Positions 34,560-43,373 of a stretch of 64,000 nucleotides of DNA are shown here, one piece after another. The DNA comes from an uncultured Porphyromonas sp. (GTDB lineage: Bacteria; Bacteroidota; Bacteroidia; Bacteroidales; Porphyromonadaceae): the NCBI RefSeq assembly GCF_900541275.1, contig NZ_UQJH01000008.1:1-64000 (forward strand), in the 5' to 3' direction. Under the pieces are notes generated by a model, which did not search any database, was not told the DNA's origin, and saw only the letters and a program-made list of their open reading frames with translations. The position numbers and the translations under genes were made by a program. Each line of letters opens with the position of its first letter. Position 1 is the stretch's first letter.

Positions 34560-35146
34560 TTTTGTGAAATCAAGATTGGTTTAAGTTTATCAAGAGCTAC
34601 ATTCAGTTTCAATACATTTACCTTTGCAGGACCGAATAGGCCAAGCAACGGACGTTCAATGGATTTCTCAACCAATGTTGCAACTTGCTTTTCATCGAGA
34701 TGCCTTGCGGCAGCTACTCGTTTCACCTGCACCCGAGCTGACTGCGGAGTGATGTCGGGGTCGAGTCCCGAACCGCTCGCCGTCACCATTTCAGCCGGCA
34801 CGTCCTTGCGCTCAAGGTATGGATGATGTATCAGGAAAGAGTCTATACGTGTCTCCACGTCGACAAGATATTCGGGATTCGTAGGTCCCTTGTTGCTGCC
34901 ACACGAGTTGGCAGCATCATATCCATCGCCTGCACACGAGGGTCGTCCCCAAAAATATATGTCTTTGGTGAAGTACTGCCCTACGTTGGCTACACCTACC
35001 ACTTTGCCATCCACTTCCACAACTTCGGCATTACCATTTCCCGGACCTGCCACTTTGCCAAAAATCCATAATACCATTACATAACCGAGGTACAGGAACA
35101 TGCACAATACCATCGTTAGCCTGAAAGCTACTATAAAATTTTTCAT
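34556..35146 (-). CDS. kdpC: Potassium-transporting ATPase subunit C
   Basis: A 196-residue single-span inner-membrane subunit that supports ATP binding by KdpB. The N-terminal helix (VAFRLTMVLCMFLYLGYVMV) is followed by the conserved blocks YFWGRPS, GSNKGPTNPEYLVDVETRID and PAEMVTASGSGLDPDITPQS, all KdpC hallmarks. It begins 13 bases after kdpB and overlaps the porin gene by 4. Length is normal. Confidence 0.96.
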   Translation of the reverse strand: MKNFIVAFRLTMVLCMFLYLGYVMVLWIFGKVAGPGNGNAEVVEVDGKVVGVANVGQYFTKDIYFWGRPSCAGDGYDAANSCGSNKGPTNPEYLVDVETRIDSFLIHHPYLERKDVPAEMVTASGSGLDPDITPQSARVQVKRVAAARHLDEKQVATLVEKSIERPLLGLFGPAKVNVLKLNVALDKLKPILISQK

Positions 35147-35159
35147 ATCTGTATTTCAA

Positions 35160-37178
35160 TTAAAAGAATAAACCTACGATTAAATCAATCAGTTTGATAC
35201 CCACAAATGGAGCAATGATACCTCCCACTCCGAATATCAGCAGATTGCGTCGGAGCAAAGCGCTTGCCCCTATCGGCTTGTACTTCACGCCACGCAATGC
35301 CAAGGGGATGAGCAGCGGGATGATGATGGCGTTGAAGATGACGGCCGAGAGAATGGCACTCTCGGGAGAATGAAGATTCATGACGTTCAGAGCTGCAAGT
35401 TCTGGTATGGATACCATGAAGAGGGCAGGCACAATGGCAAAGTATTTCGCCACATCGTTGGCGATGGAGAAGGTGGTGAGTGTGCCACGTGTCATGAGCA
35501 ATTGCTTGCCAATCTCAACGATCTCAATGAGCTTTGTCGGGTCGTTGTCAAGATCTACCATATTACTAGCCTCCTTGGCCGCTTGAGTACCGCTGTTCAT
35601 GGCCACACCCACGTCGGCCTGTGCCAATGCTGGAGCATCGTTGGTGCCGTCGCCCATCATGGCAACGAGTTTGCCGTTCTTCTGCTCTGCTTTAATATAG
35701 TTCATTTTGTCTTCTGGCTTAGCCTCGGCAATGAAATCATCCACTCCAGCTTTCTCTGCGATATATTTGGCAGTCAGTGGATTGTCACCAGTCACCATAA
35801 CTGTCTTCACACCCATCTTATGCAGACGCTCAAAACGCTCACGGATTCCTTGTTTAATTATGTCCTGTAGTTCGATGACTCCAACAACTTTTTTGTTGAC
35901 AGTCACAACAAGAGGTGTACCGCCATTGCCACTTATGGATGTCACGAGACAAGAGATATGCTCGGGAAAGGTGTAGCCGGCATCCTCGGTAATATGACGC
36001 ATGGTTTCGAAGGCTCCCTTGCGAATCTCTGTGCTGTCCTTCAACACGATGCCCGACGACTTCGTCTCGGCAGTAAACTTTATCATGTGGGCACCCTCGG
36101 TGTGCAATGCCCTCATCCTGAATCCGTCGTTTCGTCCAAGCTCTACTATTGACTTTCCCTCGGGAGTATCGTCGGCAATTGAGGAAAGGAGGCATGCCTG
36201 TTCAAATTCGGCCTTATCCACCCCTTCGGCAGGATAGAACGCAGTGGCCTTACGGTTGCCAATGGTGATGGTTCCTGTCTTGTCAAGCAACAGCGTATCC
36301 ACGTCACCCGCTGTCTCCACAGCCTTACCGCTTTTAGTGATGACATTGGCACGCAGCGCACGATCCATACCGGCAATACCGATGGCAGAAAGTAGGCCGC
36401 CGATGGTTGTTGGTATCAGGCAAACGAATAATGAGAGGAACGAGGCTATGGTGATCACTGTACCCGTATAGTCGGCAAAGGGCTTTAAAGTGACGCAGAC
36501 TATCAAGAACACCAATGTGAACACTGCCAACAGAATGGTAAGTGCAATCTCGTTAGGGGTCTTCTGACGTGATGCACCCTCCACGAGGGCTATCATCTTG
36601 TCGAGGAAACTCTCGCCAGGTTGCGTAGTGACAACCACACGGATATGGTCGCTAAGCACTTTTGTACCACCAGTGACACTGCTCTTATCGCCACCGGCTT
36701 CGCGGATGACTGGGGCAGACTCACCTGTGATAGCACTCTCGTCGATGGAGGCAAGTCCCTCAACAATCTCACCATCGGCAGGAATAACATCGCCGGCATC
36801 GCACACAAACTCGTCGCCCTTCTTCAGAGAAGAACTGCTGACGGTTTTGATATTACCGTTCACATACAGCTTTGCTGGCGTCTCCTCGCGCGTCTTGCGT
36901 AGGCTGTCAGCCTGAGCCTTACCACGTGCTTCGGCTATGGCCTCGGCAAAGTTGGCAAACAGCAGGGTGACGAAGAGGATAAGCAAAACCCATGCGTTGT
37001 AGGCAAACGAGCCTTGCTCGCTGCTAAACGCCGAATAGATGGTCACGGGCAGCATAACGGCAGTGCAAATCTCCACCGTGAACATAATGGGGTTCTTTAT
37101 CATCTGCCTCGGGTCGAGCTTCACAAACGACTGTTTGATGCTCGCTATAACAAGTTCTTTTTCAAATAGATTGTTCAT
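35160..37178 (-). CDS. kdpB: Potassium-transporting ATPase ATP-binding subunit
   Basis: P-type ATPase subunit that powers high-affinity K+ import. The 672 residues show TGES at 151-154 (actuator domain), the phosphorylated aspartate D299 in LLLDKTGT, and the hinge motif MMGDGTNDAPALAQADVGVA. Seven membrane helices are expected; PVTIYSAFSSEQ lies after the first. Length is typical (about 680). It starts 3 bases after the kdpA stop. The gene is clearly intact. Confidence 0.97.
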   Translation of the reverse strand: MNNLFEKELVIASIKQSFVKLDPRQMIKNPIMFTVEICTAVMLPVTIYSAFSSEQGSFAYNAWVLLILFVTLLFANFAEAIAEARGKAQADSLRKTREETPAKLYVNGNIKTVSSSSLKKGDEFVCDAGDVIPADGEIVEGLASIDESAITGESAPVIREAGGDKSSVTGGTKVLSDHIRVVVTTQPGESFLDKMIALVEGASRQKTPNEIALTILLAVFTLVFLIVCVTLKPFADYTGTVITIASFLSLFVCLIPTTIGGLLSAIGIAGMDRALRANVITKSGKAVETAGDVDTLLLDKTGTITIGNRKATAFYPAEGVDKAEFEQACLLSSIADDTPEGKSIVELGRNDGFRMRALHTEGAHMIKFTAETKSSGIVLKDSTEIRKGAFETMRHITEDAGYTFPEHISCLVTSISGNGGTPLVVTVNKKVVGVIELQDIIKQGIRERFERLHKMGVKTVMVTGDNPLTAKYIAEKAGVDDFIAEAKPEDKMNYIKAEQKNGKLVAMMGDGTNDAPALAQADVGVAMNSGTQAAKEASNMVDLDNDPTKLIEIVEIGKQLLMTRGTLTTFSIANDVAKYFAIVPALFMVSIPELAALNVMNLHSPESAILSAVIFNAIIIPLLIPLALRGVKYKPIGASALLRRNLLIFGVGGIIAPFVGIKLIDLIVGLFF

Positions 37179-37181
37179 AAC

Positions 37182-38888
37182 TTACAATGTTAAGTGTTCG
37201 GCGATTGTACTTAGTGCATGTACGGGGAAGAACGACAAGGCTGCCACGATGAAGATGACGGCAAAGGTCATCACACCGAATGTAACGGTATCAGTTTTCA
37301 GCGTTCCTGCACTTTCGGGAATATATTTTTTCTTAGCAAGAATACCAGCTATTGCCACCTGACCTACGATGGGCACAAAACGTCCAAGGATAAGCACTAT
37401 GCCACACGAATAGTTCCAGAACCAGGTGTTGTCACCCAAGCCCTCAAAGCCGGAACCATTATTGGCGGCCGACGATGTGTATTCGTAAAGCATCTCGCTC
37501 AGTCCGTGATAGCCGGGATTGTTGAGCCATCCGCCCTCACTTGCAACGAACTCAGGAGCATGAACGAAGAGGTATGCCGCCAATGCAGTGCCGACGAGAA
37601 TAATAAACGGATGGAGCAAAGCTACCATCGAGGCTATCTTCATCTCGCGTGCCTCCACCTTATGCCCTAAGAATTCAGGAGTTCGTCCCACCATCAGTCC
37701 ACTGATGAACACTGCAATGATAAGGAAGGTAAAATAGTTCATCCAGCCAACACCAACACCGCCAAACCAAGTGTTTATCTGCATATTCAGCATCTCTATC
37801 ATTCCCGACAATGGCATGGTGGAGTCGTGCATTGAGTTGACCGAGCCATTGGAGGTGACAGTGGTAGTGACACTCCACAATGCACCAGCGGCCGAACCTA
37901 TGCGCACTTCCTTGCCTTCCATAGCTCCTCCATTCTGTGCAATCCCCATGGCACCTATCCGTGGATTGCCGTTCATCTCCTGATACATGTTGATGCCCAC
38001 ACCCACAAGATAGGCAAAGAGCATCACTCCAAAGATGCTATAGCCCAACTTGCAGCGTTTCAGATAGAAGCCGAATGCAAAAGCCAATGCCATCGGGATA
38101 ATCAGGATACTACAACACTCTACTATATTTGTAAGGTAAGTGGGGTTCTCAAGCGGATGCGATGAATTCACGCCGAAATAACCGCCACCATTCGTTCCAA
38201 GTTGTTTGATGGACACGATGGCTGCCGTAGGGCCTTGCGACACCTCCTGTTTCTGACCTTCAAGGGTGGTCAGCTCCATCTTTCCGTCGAAGCCCATGGG
38301 TGTACCTTCCACTATCAGAATCATACCTACAACTAAAGACAATGGCAATAAGATGCGGGTAGTGCTCAACACCAGATAACGCCAGAAGTTACCAATAGTC
38401 TGCGTTGTTTTTGCCGCCAAACCCTTCATGATACCAGCCATTGCTGCCATACCTGTAGCGGCTGTGATGAATTGGAAGAGCATGATGACAAAGAGTTGCG
38501 TGAAATAAGTCAGACCGCTCTCACCGCTGTAGTGCTGCAGGTTGCAGTTAACCATAAACGAGATACAGGTATTGAAAGCCTGGTGGCATGTCTGTCCGAT
38601 GTTGCCGTCGGGGTTGAGAGGCAATACTCCTTGTGCTACCAAGAGCACCATACCCCACACAAACCAGAAGAGGTTCACCACAAGCAGTGCACGGAGAAAC
38701 TTCTTCCAGTCCATCTCCTCGTCGGGATTCACACCGCTCAACTTATACATAAGGCGTTCCACCGGCTTCATGAAGTCGAGGTACGTTCGTTCGCCTTTAT
38801 ACACTCGGGCAATATACTTGCCAAGTGGCCAGGCGAGTCCCACCATAAGGACAATCTGTAGGATTACTCCCAAAACTTCCGTATTCAT
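37182..38888 (-). CDS. kdpA: Potassium-transporting ATPase channel-like subunit
   Basis: The 568-residue K+-selective subunit, with about ten membrane helices related to TrkH/KtrB. Selectivity-filter-like loops are seen around FNTCISFMVNCNLQHYSGES, QLGTNGGGYFGVNSSHPLEN and TSSAANNGSGFEGLG. The start MNTEVLGVILQIVLMVGLAW and the segment PVERLMYKLSGVNPDEEMDW are typical. It is preceded by kdpF at 7 bases and followed by kdpB at 3. Confidence 0.97.
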   Translation of the reverse strand: MNTEVLGVILQIVLMVGLAWPLGKYIARVYKGERTYLDFMKPVERLMYKLSGVNPDEEMDWKKFLRALLVVNLFWFVWGMVLLVAQGVLPLNPDGNIGQTCHQAFNTCISFMVNCNLQHYSGESGLTYFTQLFVIMLFQFITAATGMAAMAGIMKGLAAKTTQTIGNFWRYLVLSTTRILLPLSLVVGMILIVEGTPMGFDGKMELTTLEGQKQEVSQGPTAAIVSIKQLGTNGGGYFGVNSSHPLENPTYLTNIVECCSILIIPMALAFAFGFYLKRCKLGYSIFGVMLFAYLVGVGINMYQEMNGNPRIGAMGIAQNGGAMEGKEVRIGSAAGALWSVTTTVTSNGSVNSMHDSTMPLSGMIEMLNMQINTWFGGVGVGWMNYFTFLIIAVFISGLMVGRTPEFLGHKVEAREMKIASMVALLHPFIILVGTALAAYLFVHAPEFVASEGGWLNNPGYHGLSEMLYEYTSSAANNGSGFEGLGDNTWFWNYSCGIVLILGRFVPIVGQVAIAGILAKKKYIPESAGTLKTDTVTFGVMTFAVIFIVAALSFFPVHALSTIAEHLTL

Positions 38889-38895
38889 ACGTCAT

Positions 38896-38976
38896 TTAGA
38901 ATTTTTCGGGCTTGATGAGTACGTACATTAGGTACGCAAAAACCACCAAGCTGATGATAAATAATGTTGTGTACAT
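38896..38976 (-). CDS. kdpF: KdpF small subunit
   Basis: A 26-residue frame from ATG at 38976-38974: MYTTLFIISLVVFAYLMYVL then IKPEKF. One membrane helix followed by a charged KPE/KPEKF tail is the KdpF signature; KdpF stabilises the KdpABC complex. It lies 7 bases before kdpA in the usual position. Confidence 0.9.
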   Translation of the reverse strand: MYTTLFIISLVVFAYLMYVLIKPEKF

Positions 38977-38992
38977 AATCTCTACCTCCTTT

Positions 38993-39091
38993 TTAGATTT
39001 TCTCGAACCAGTCGATACATTTGAAGAATAGCCAGAAGCAGCCTATGCCGCTCAACAAGCAAATTGCGAAACCGATTGTAAACAAATCCAT
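38993..39091 (-). CDS. 32-residue membrane peptide upstream of kdpF
   Basis: ATG at 39091-39089 opens a 32-codon frame ending at 38993: MDLFTIGFAICLLSGIGCFW then LFFKCIDWFEKI. It has one strongly hydrophobic helix and an amphipathic charged tail. It lies 16 bases before kdpF and about 115 bases after the predicted transcription start, so it would be the first gene of the kdp transcript. I know of no named family; a second small Kdp accessory peptide is an inference. A spurious frame is possible, but the clean helix and spacing favour a real gene. Confidence 0.6.
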   Translation of the reverse strand: MDLFTIGFAICLLSGIGCFWLFFKCIDWFEKI

Positions 39092-39100
39092 TTTCTTTCT

Positions 39101-39177
39101 GTTTTTAAAAGTTACACATAAATGTTTTTAAAAGTGCGAATTCTCGCCCTGGCAAAGCTCGAGTAAACTCGACTTTG
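39101..39177 (-). promoter_or_regulatory. kdp leader: direct repeats and hairpin
   Basis: Between the sigma-54 promoter and the first small gene lie two exact copies of a 12-bp sequence (GTTTTTAAAAGT at 39101-39112 and 39124-39135, 23 bases apart) and an inverted repeat CAAAGCTCGAGT / ACTCGACTTTG at 39153-39177. Both would be in the mRNA leader. A role in translation or stability is possible but unproven. Confidence 0.5.
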
Positions 39178-39216
39178 TTCATATGGCTTAACGAAATCGT
39201 TGTCACCTTATGTATC

Positions 39217-39231
39217 GCAATGGATGTGCCA
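39217..39231 (-). promoter_or_regulatory. Sigma-54 (-24/-12) promoter of the kdp operon
   Basis: The minus strand reads TGGCACATCCATTGC, matching the sigma-54 consensus TGGCAC-N5-TTGC with the GG and GC dinucleotides ten bases apart as required. It points toward kdp, and the nearby response regulator has the GAFTGA loop needed to activate such promoters. No competing TAnnTTTG element was seen between it and the first gene. Confidence 0.85.
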
Positions 39232-39302
39232 AATATGTTTTTAATCATATATTATGCTGTGTATCAATATCATACAAAGATAAAGATTGAAAATGTAGCA
39301 AA

Positions 39303-39347
39303 TAAAAACCCTTCCAAAATGAAATAAACACATTCACTTTGGAAGGG
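39303..39347 (-). terminator. Terminator of the regulator operon
   Basis: On the minus strand a 10-bp stem (CCCTTCCAAA / TTTGGAAGGG, arms 39338-39347 and 39309-39318) is followed by TTTTTATTT, 22 bases after the response regulator stop. It separates the sensor transcript from the kdp transcript. Confidence 0.9.
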
Positions 39348-39369
39348 CGGGAATGACAGTGTGGAGCAT

Positions 39370-40707
39370 TTATACGGTTATCCCATATTCTTCAATCTTA
39401 CGATAGAGAGTGGTAAGTCCGATTTTGAGCAGTCGAGCCGTTTCTGTCTTGTTGCCGTGAGTATGGTGGAGAACCTTGATGATGTGGTTGCGCTCCACAC
39501 TCTTCAGGTCAAAGGAATCATTGGCTACAGCGGATGTACTGCCCGAAAGCATGTCTATAGGCAGGTCATGATTAGTGATTTCGCTTTCGCATACGATGAT
39601 GGCATGCTCTACGGAATTCATCATTTCTCGCACATTACCTGGCCATGGATAAGACAAGAACAATTTCTTTGCTTCGGAAGACAGCACAGGGGGTGGGCAA
39701 CCAATTTGCTTGGCATAACGCTCAATGAAATGCTGGGCAAGCGGCAGTATGTCCTCCTTGCGCAGGCGCAATGGTGGAAGTTCTATGCGAAACACGGAAA
39801 GACGGAAATAAAGATCTTCGCGGAATCGCCCATTGGCTATTTCTTCTTTCAGATTGCGGTTGGTGGCTGAAAGGATGCGCACATCTACGTGGGTAGTCTT
39901 TGTGTCGCCAACTTTCACAAATTCTCCAGTCTCAAGCACACGCAGTAGCTTCGACTGCAACTCAAGCGCCATTTCACCAATCTCATCGAGAAACACCGTA
40001 CCATGATTGACTTCCTCCAATAATCCTTTCTTATCCTTCACAGCACCAGTGAATGCCCCAGCCTTATAGCCGAAAAGCTCACTTTCCAGCAATTCACGGC
40101 TAAATGCCGAGCAGTTAAGAGCAAGAAATGCCTCACTGCTTCGCTGGCTTGCATTGTGGATAGCTTGGGCAAAGACTTCCTTGCCAGTACCGGTCTCACC
40201 GTTGATGAGCACGGTAACATCTGTTGTAGCCACCTTTTGGGCTTGTCGGAGGACGTCAGAGATTGCAGTTGATTTTCCTACAATAGTGTCAAACGTATGC
40301 GATTTTGCCGTTGTGGCACTTGGCTTCTTTTTCTTATTTTCTGACGCAATGACATCTATTGCACGGCTCACGATAGGGATAATCTTGCGGTTGTCATCAC
40401 CCTTGACAATATAGTCAAAAGCCCCATTCTTGATGGCCTGCACGCCGTCGGGAATGTTGCCGTTGGCGGTGAGGAGAATTATCTTGGCTTCAGGAGCCAA
40501 CAATTGCAGTTCCTGCACCATATCCACGCCGTTGCCATCAGGCAGGAACACGTCGCAGAGCACCACCTGCACTTCATTGTTCTTTAAGGTATATATAGCC
40601 GTGGCACGGTCTTTTGCTTTTAGTACCTCATAACCTTCCAGTTCCAGCATGCGTGAGAGGAGCATACGGATGGTTGGTTCATCGTCAATAATAAGTATCT
40701 TGTTCAT
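39370..40707 (-). CDS. NtrC-type sigma-54-dependent response regulator
   Basis: A 445-residue transcription activator. The receiver domain (1-120) has phospho-acceptor D52 in VVLCDVFLPDG. The AAA+ domain has Walker A GETGTGKE at 170-177 and the sigma-54 contact loop GAFTGA at 217-222. The C-terminal Fis-type helix-turn-helix reads TARLLKIGLTTLYRKIEEYG. It is last in an operon with the split KdpD and a histidine kinase, directly upstream of a sigma-54 promoter for kdp. It therefore takes the place of KdpE, which is an OmpR-type regulator in the well-studied systems. Confidence 0.95.
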   Translation of the reverse strand: MNKILIIDDEPTIRMLLSRMLELEGYEVLKAKDRATAIYTLKNNEVQVVLCDVFLPDGNGVDMVQELQLLAPEAKIILLTANGNIPDGVQAIKNGAFDYIVKGDDNRKIIPIVSRAIDVIASENKKKKPSATTAKSHTFDTIVGKSTAISDVLRQAQKVATTDVTVLINGETGTGKEVFAQAIHNASQRSSEAFLALNCSAFSRELLESELFGYKAGAFTGAVKDKKGLLEEVNHGTVFLDEIGEMALELQSKLLRVLETGEFVKVGDTKTTHVDVRILSATNRNLKEEIANGRFREDLYFRLSVFRIELPPLRLRKEDILPLAQHFIERYAKQIGCPPPVLSSEAKKLFLSYPWPGNVREMMNSVEHAIIVCESEITNHDLPIDMLSGSTSAVANDSFDLKSVERNHIIKVLHHTHGNKTETARLLKIGLTTLYRKIEEYGITV

Positions 40708-40725
40708 AGTTTTTTATATATCTTT

Positions 40726-42183
40726 TTACACTGGCAAGGAAACGACAAACTTGCTGCCCTTACCCAATTCACTTTCAACTGTAAGTGTGCCATTATGCGC
40801 CTCGACAAAGTCGCGCGAGATGGAAAGTCCCAGTCCGCTGCCCTGTATCTTGATACCAGGTACACGGAAATACCGCTCGAAGATGCTATCATGATAACGA
40901 GGGTCTATGCCTCGTCCGAAATCCTGTACATACAGCATTACGTGGTGCTCGTCCTGTTGCAAGGCTCCTATAGTCACCCGGTCATTTTCCGAAGAATATC
41001 GTATAGCATTACTCAGCAGATTGGTCAGTACCCATGCTATTTTCTCGCTATCGACATAGAGCTTGTTTATCTTTTCCTTTGGGTAATCCACCTCTATGTT
41101 GATATGGAACTTGTCTGCTTGTACTTGGTTGGCCTTTATGGCATAATCAATCAGCTCTATTGGCCTTGTGATATGAGGTTTGAGCTGCAATACTCCGCTT
41201 TCTACTTGTGTCATGTTGAGCAATTCGCCCGTGATTCTGAGCAGCCGTTCTCCATTCTCACGGATGCTGTCCGACAATTCTTTTTGCTCTTGGTTGAGAC
41301 CGCCCACACGATTGTTGGCAAGCAGTTGCTCGCTCATCAGAATGGCTGATATCGGGGTTTTCAATTCATGGGATATCGTTGAGATGAATGTTGTCTTTGC
41401 CACATCTAGTTTGTGAAACTCGGTGATGTTTTTCAGCATAATCACTGTACCGCTTTCTTTTATGCTTCCCTCGTGGTCTGTCATTCTTACAGGCAGATAT
41501 TTCACCTGGAAATAACTCTCTTTGTTGTCGGCATAGATTTTCAGTGGCTCTGTCTTTTTCTCGTCGGTCTCATGTACCTTATGTCTGTCCATCCCTACCA
41601 GTAGTCGGCGCAGCAGGTCGTTGCGCATGGCTGTTTCCTGTGCTGACTTTCCCACGACATCCTCACGTCGGAGATTGAGAATGCTGAGTGCCTCATTGTT
41701 GATGAAATAGAGTGTCAGTTTATGGTCTAAGCAGACGATAGGTTCGTCGATAGAGTCGATGATGGTCTCTATGTACTGTTTTGACACCTTCAGTTTCGAA
41801 AGCGATGAGTTGTGGTAATCACGCAGACGGCATGCCATTTGGTTGAAATTGGTGGATAACTGCTCCATGGCCTCACCACCATGGAGGTGCAACTGAGTAT
41901 CGTAGTTGTGGTTGGCAATCTCGTTGATGCTTTTGGTCAGTTCCTGGAAAGGGCGGGTGATATACTCCGGCAATTTCAGAAGCATCCATACTCCCACGGC
42001 GATGCTCAATCCGCCAAACAGCAACAACAGAGTCAAGGCTCTCGTCAGACCATAGTCTGCCACAGGAGAAGTAGGTTCTGTGGCTGTGAGTATCTGCAGG
42101 CTGATGACGGAAAGCACCACCAAACCGATGATGAGCGACACTAGAATACCCACCGAGAGTGTAAGTTTTTCTTTTGCAGTCAT
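40726..42183 (-). CDS. Membrane histidine kinase of the Kdp system
   Basis: A 485-residue sensor kinase. Two membrane helices (about 9-31 and 48-69) enclose a very short periplasmic loop; then come HAMP (70-125), a PAS domain (about 140-255), the phospho-acceptor H272 in FISTISHELKTP and a HATPase domain with DFGRGIDPRYH and GSGLGLSISRDFVEAH. It supplies the kinase half missing from the adjacent KdpD. It is 14 bases downstream of kdpD and 18 bases upstream of the regulator gene, so the three are one unit. The short loop suggests sensing in the membrane or cytoplasm. Confidence 0.92.
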   Translation of the reverse strand: MTAKEKLTLSVGILVSLIIGLVVLSVISLQILTATEPTSPVADYGLTRALTLLLLFGGLSIAVGVWMLLKLPEYITRPFQELTKSINEIANHNYDTQLHLHGGEAMEQLSTNFNQMACRLRDYHNSSLSKLKVSKQYIETIIDSIDEPIVCLDHKLTLYFINNEALSILNLRREDVVGKSAQETAMRNDLLRRLLVGMDRHKVHETDEKKTEPLKIYADNKESYFQVKYLPVRMTDHEGSIKESGTVIMLKNITEFHKLDVAKTTFISTISHELKTPISAILMSEQLLANNRVGGLNQEQKELSDSIRENGERLLRITGELLNMTQVESGVLQLKPHITRPIELIDYAIKANQVQADKFHINIEVDYPKEKINKLYVDSEKIAWVLTNLLSNAIRYSSENDRVTIGALQQDEHHVMLYVQDFGRGIDPRYHDSIFERYFRVPGIKIQGSGLGLSISRDFVEAHNGTLTVESELGKGSKFVVSLPV

Positions 42184-42197
42184 ATCCTTTTAATTTT

Positions 42198-43319
42198 TTA
42201 TGCGAAAATAATTAAATCTACGCCCATTTCTTTCAATTCAGACAACAATTTCCGATAACTTCCTGCACGCATCAGCAAGCGGGGAAAGGAGAATGATGGT
42301 TGTCCCATACAAAGCAGTGTGGCATGCTGCTGTCGGCAGAACTCTGATATACTCTGCGGAATGTTGTCGGAAACCACCTTATGTACTTGTCCTCCAAGCT
42401 GGATAGTCAGTTCCAGATGGCTCATCAGATGACGTTGTGAGTCCAAAGGAATGAGGTCGTTGTTCTCGCCACGTGTCTGAACATATAGTGCCAATAGGTC
42501 AGCGTCAAAACTGTCCGCCATTCGTGCAGCCTTGCGGATGATATGCTGCTGTGTTTCGCTATTGCTGCTTACACATACCACAATCCTTGACATCCCTTTA
42601 GTCCTATATGTTCGTGGCAGTACCTCTTCCTCTACTTTTTTCCCTACTCGAAAGGCTACTTCCCTTAGTGCCAGTTCTCGCAGTTGCAGGATATTCCCTG
42701 CTTGAAAGAAATGGTCAAGGGCTGTTTGTATCTTGTCCTTGGCATATATTTTCCCGGATTTCAGACGTTCCAGAAGCTCTTCGGCCGTAAGATCAATGTT
42801 CACCACTTCGTCGGCTTCTTGCAACACTCGGTCTGGAATGCGTTCCTTCACATCGATGCCTACCATCTCCTTTATCTCATCTTTCAGACTCTCTATATGT
42901 TGTATGTTTACCGCAGAGAGCACGTTGATACCGGCATCAAGCAGTTCCATCACATCTTGCCATCGCTTGGCATTGCGTTGTCCCTCCACGTTGGAGTGTG
43001 CCAACTCATCAACAATTACAATCTCAGGATGAATCTGAAGGATAGCGTCTAAATCCATCTCTTCAATCTCCTTGCCTTTGTAGAACACCCGCTTGCGGGG
43101 AATCACGGGCAGTCCTTTCAGTGCCCTCACCGTGTCTGCCCGACCATGTGTCTCCACATAGCCTATCTGTACATCTGTGCCGCACCGTAGCATCTCTCGT
43201 GCATCCTGAAGCATGCGTAAGGTCTTGCCCACTCCGGCAATCATTCCGATGTATATCTTGAACCGTCCCCGATGTGACCGTCGTATCAGGTCAAGAAATT
43301 GCTGTATATTTTCTTCCAT
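42198..43319 (-). CDS. kdpD: KdpD N-terminal sensor (KdpD and USP domains, no kinase)
   Basis: A 373-residue cytosolic protein equal to the N-terminal part of classic KdpD. The KdpD domain has Walker A GMIAGVGKT near residue 25, followed by VQIGYVETHGR and PEIVIVDELAHSNVEG; a universal-stress-type domain covers about 235-373. The four-helix membrane domain, GAF and kinase of full KdpD are absent; the kinase is a separate downstream gene. The start at 43319 (MEENIQQFLDLIRRSHRGRF) fits the family better than the extended one at 43367. Such stand-alone KdpD proteins are known in other bacteria. Confidence 0.93.
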   Translation of the reverse strand: MEENIQQFLDLIRRSHRGRFKIYIGMIAGVGKTLRMLQDAREMLRCGTDVQIGYVETHGRADTVRALKGLPVIPRKRVFYKGKEIEEMDLDAILQIHPEIVIVDELAHSNVEGQRNAKRWQDVMELLDAGINVLSAVNIQHIESLKDEIKEMVGIDVKERIPDRVLQEADEVVNIDLTAEELLERLKSGKIYAKDKIQTALDHFFQAGNILQLRELALREVAFRVGKKVEEEVLPRTYRTKGMSRIVVCVSSNSETQQHIIRKAARMADSFDADLLALYVQTRGENNDLIPLDSQRHLMSHLELTIQLGGQVHKVVSDNIPQSISEFCRQQHATLLCMGQPSFSFPRLLMRAGSYRKLLSELKEMGVDLIIFA

Positions 43320-43373
43320 ATATATAACGTTTATTATAATACATTTATTGCCCTTAGGGGCAACCATATTTCT

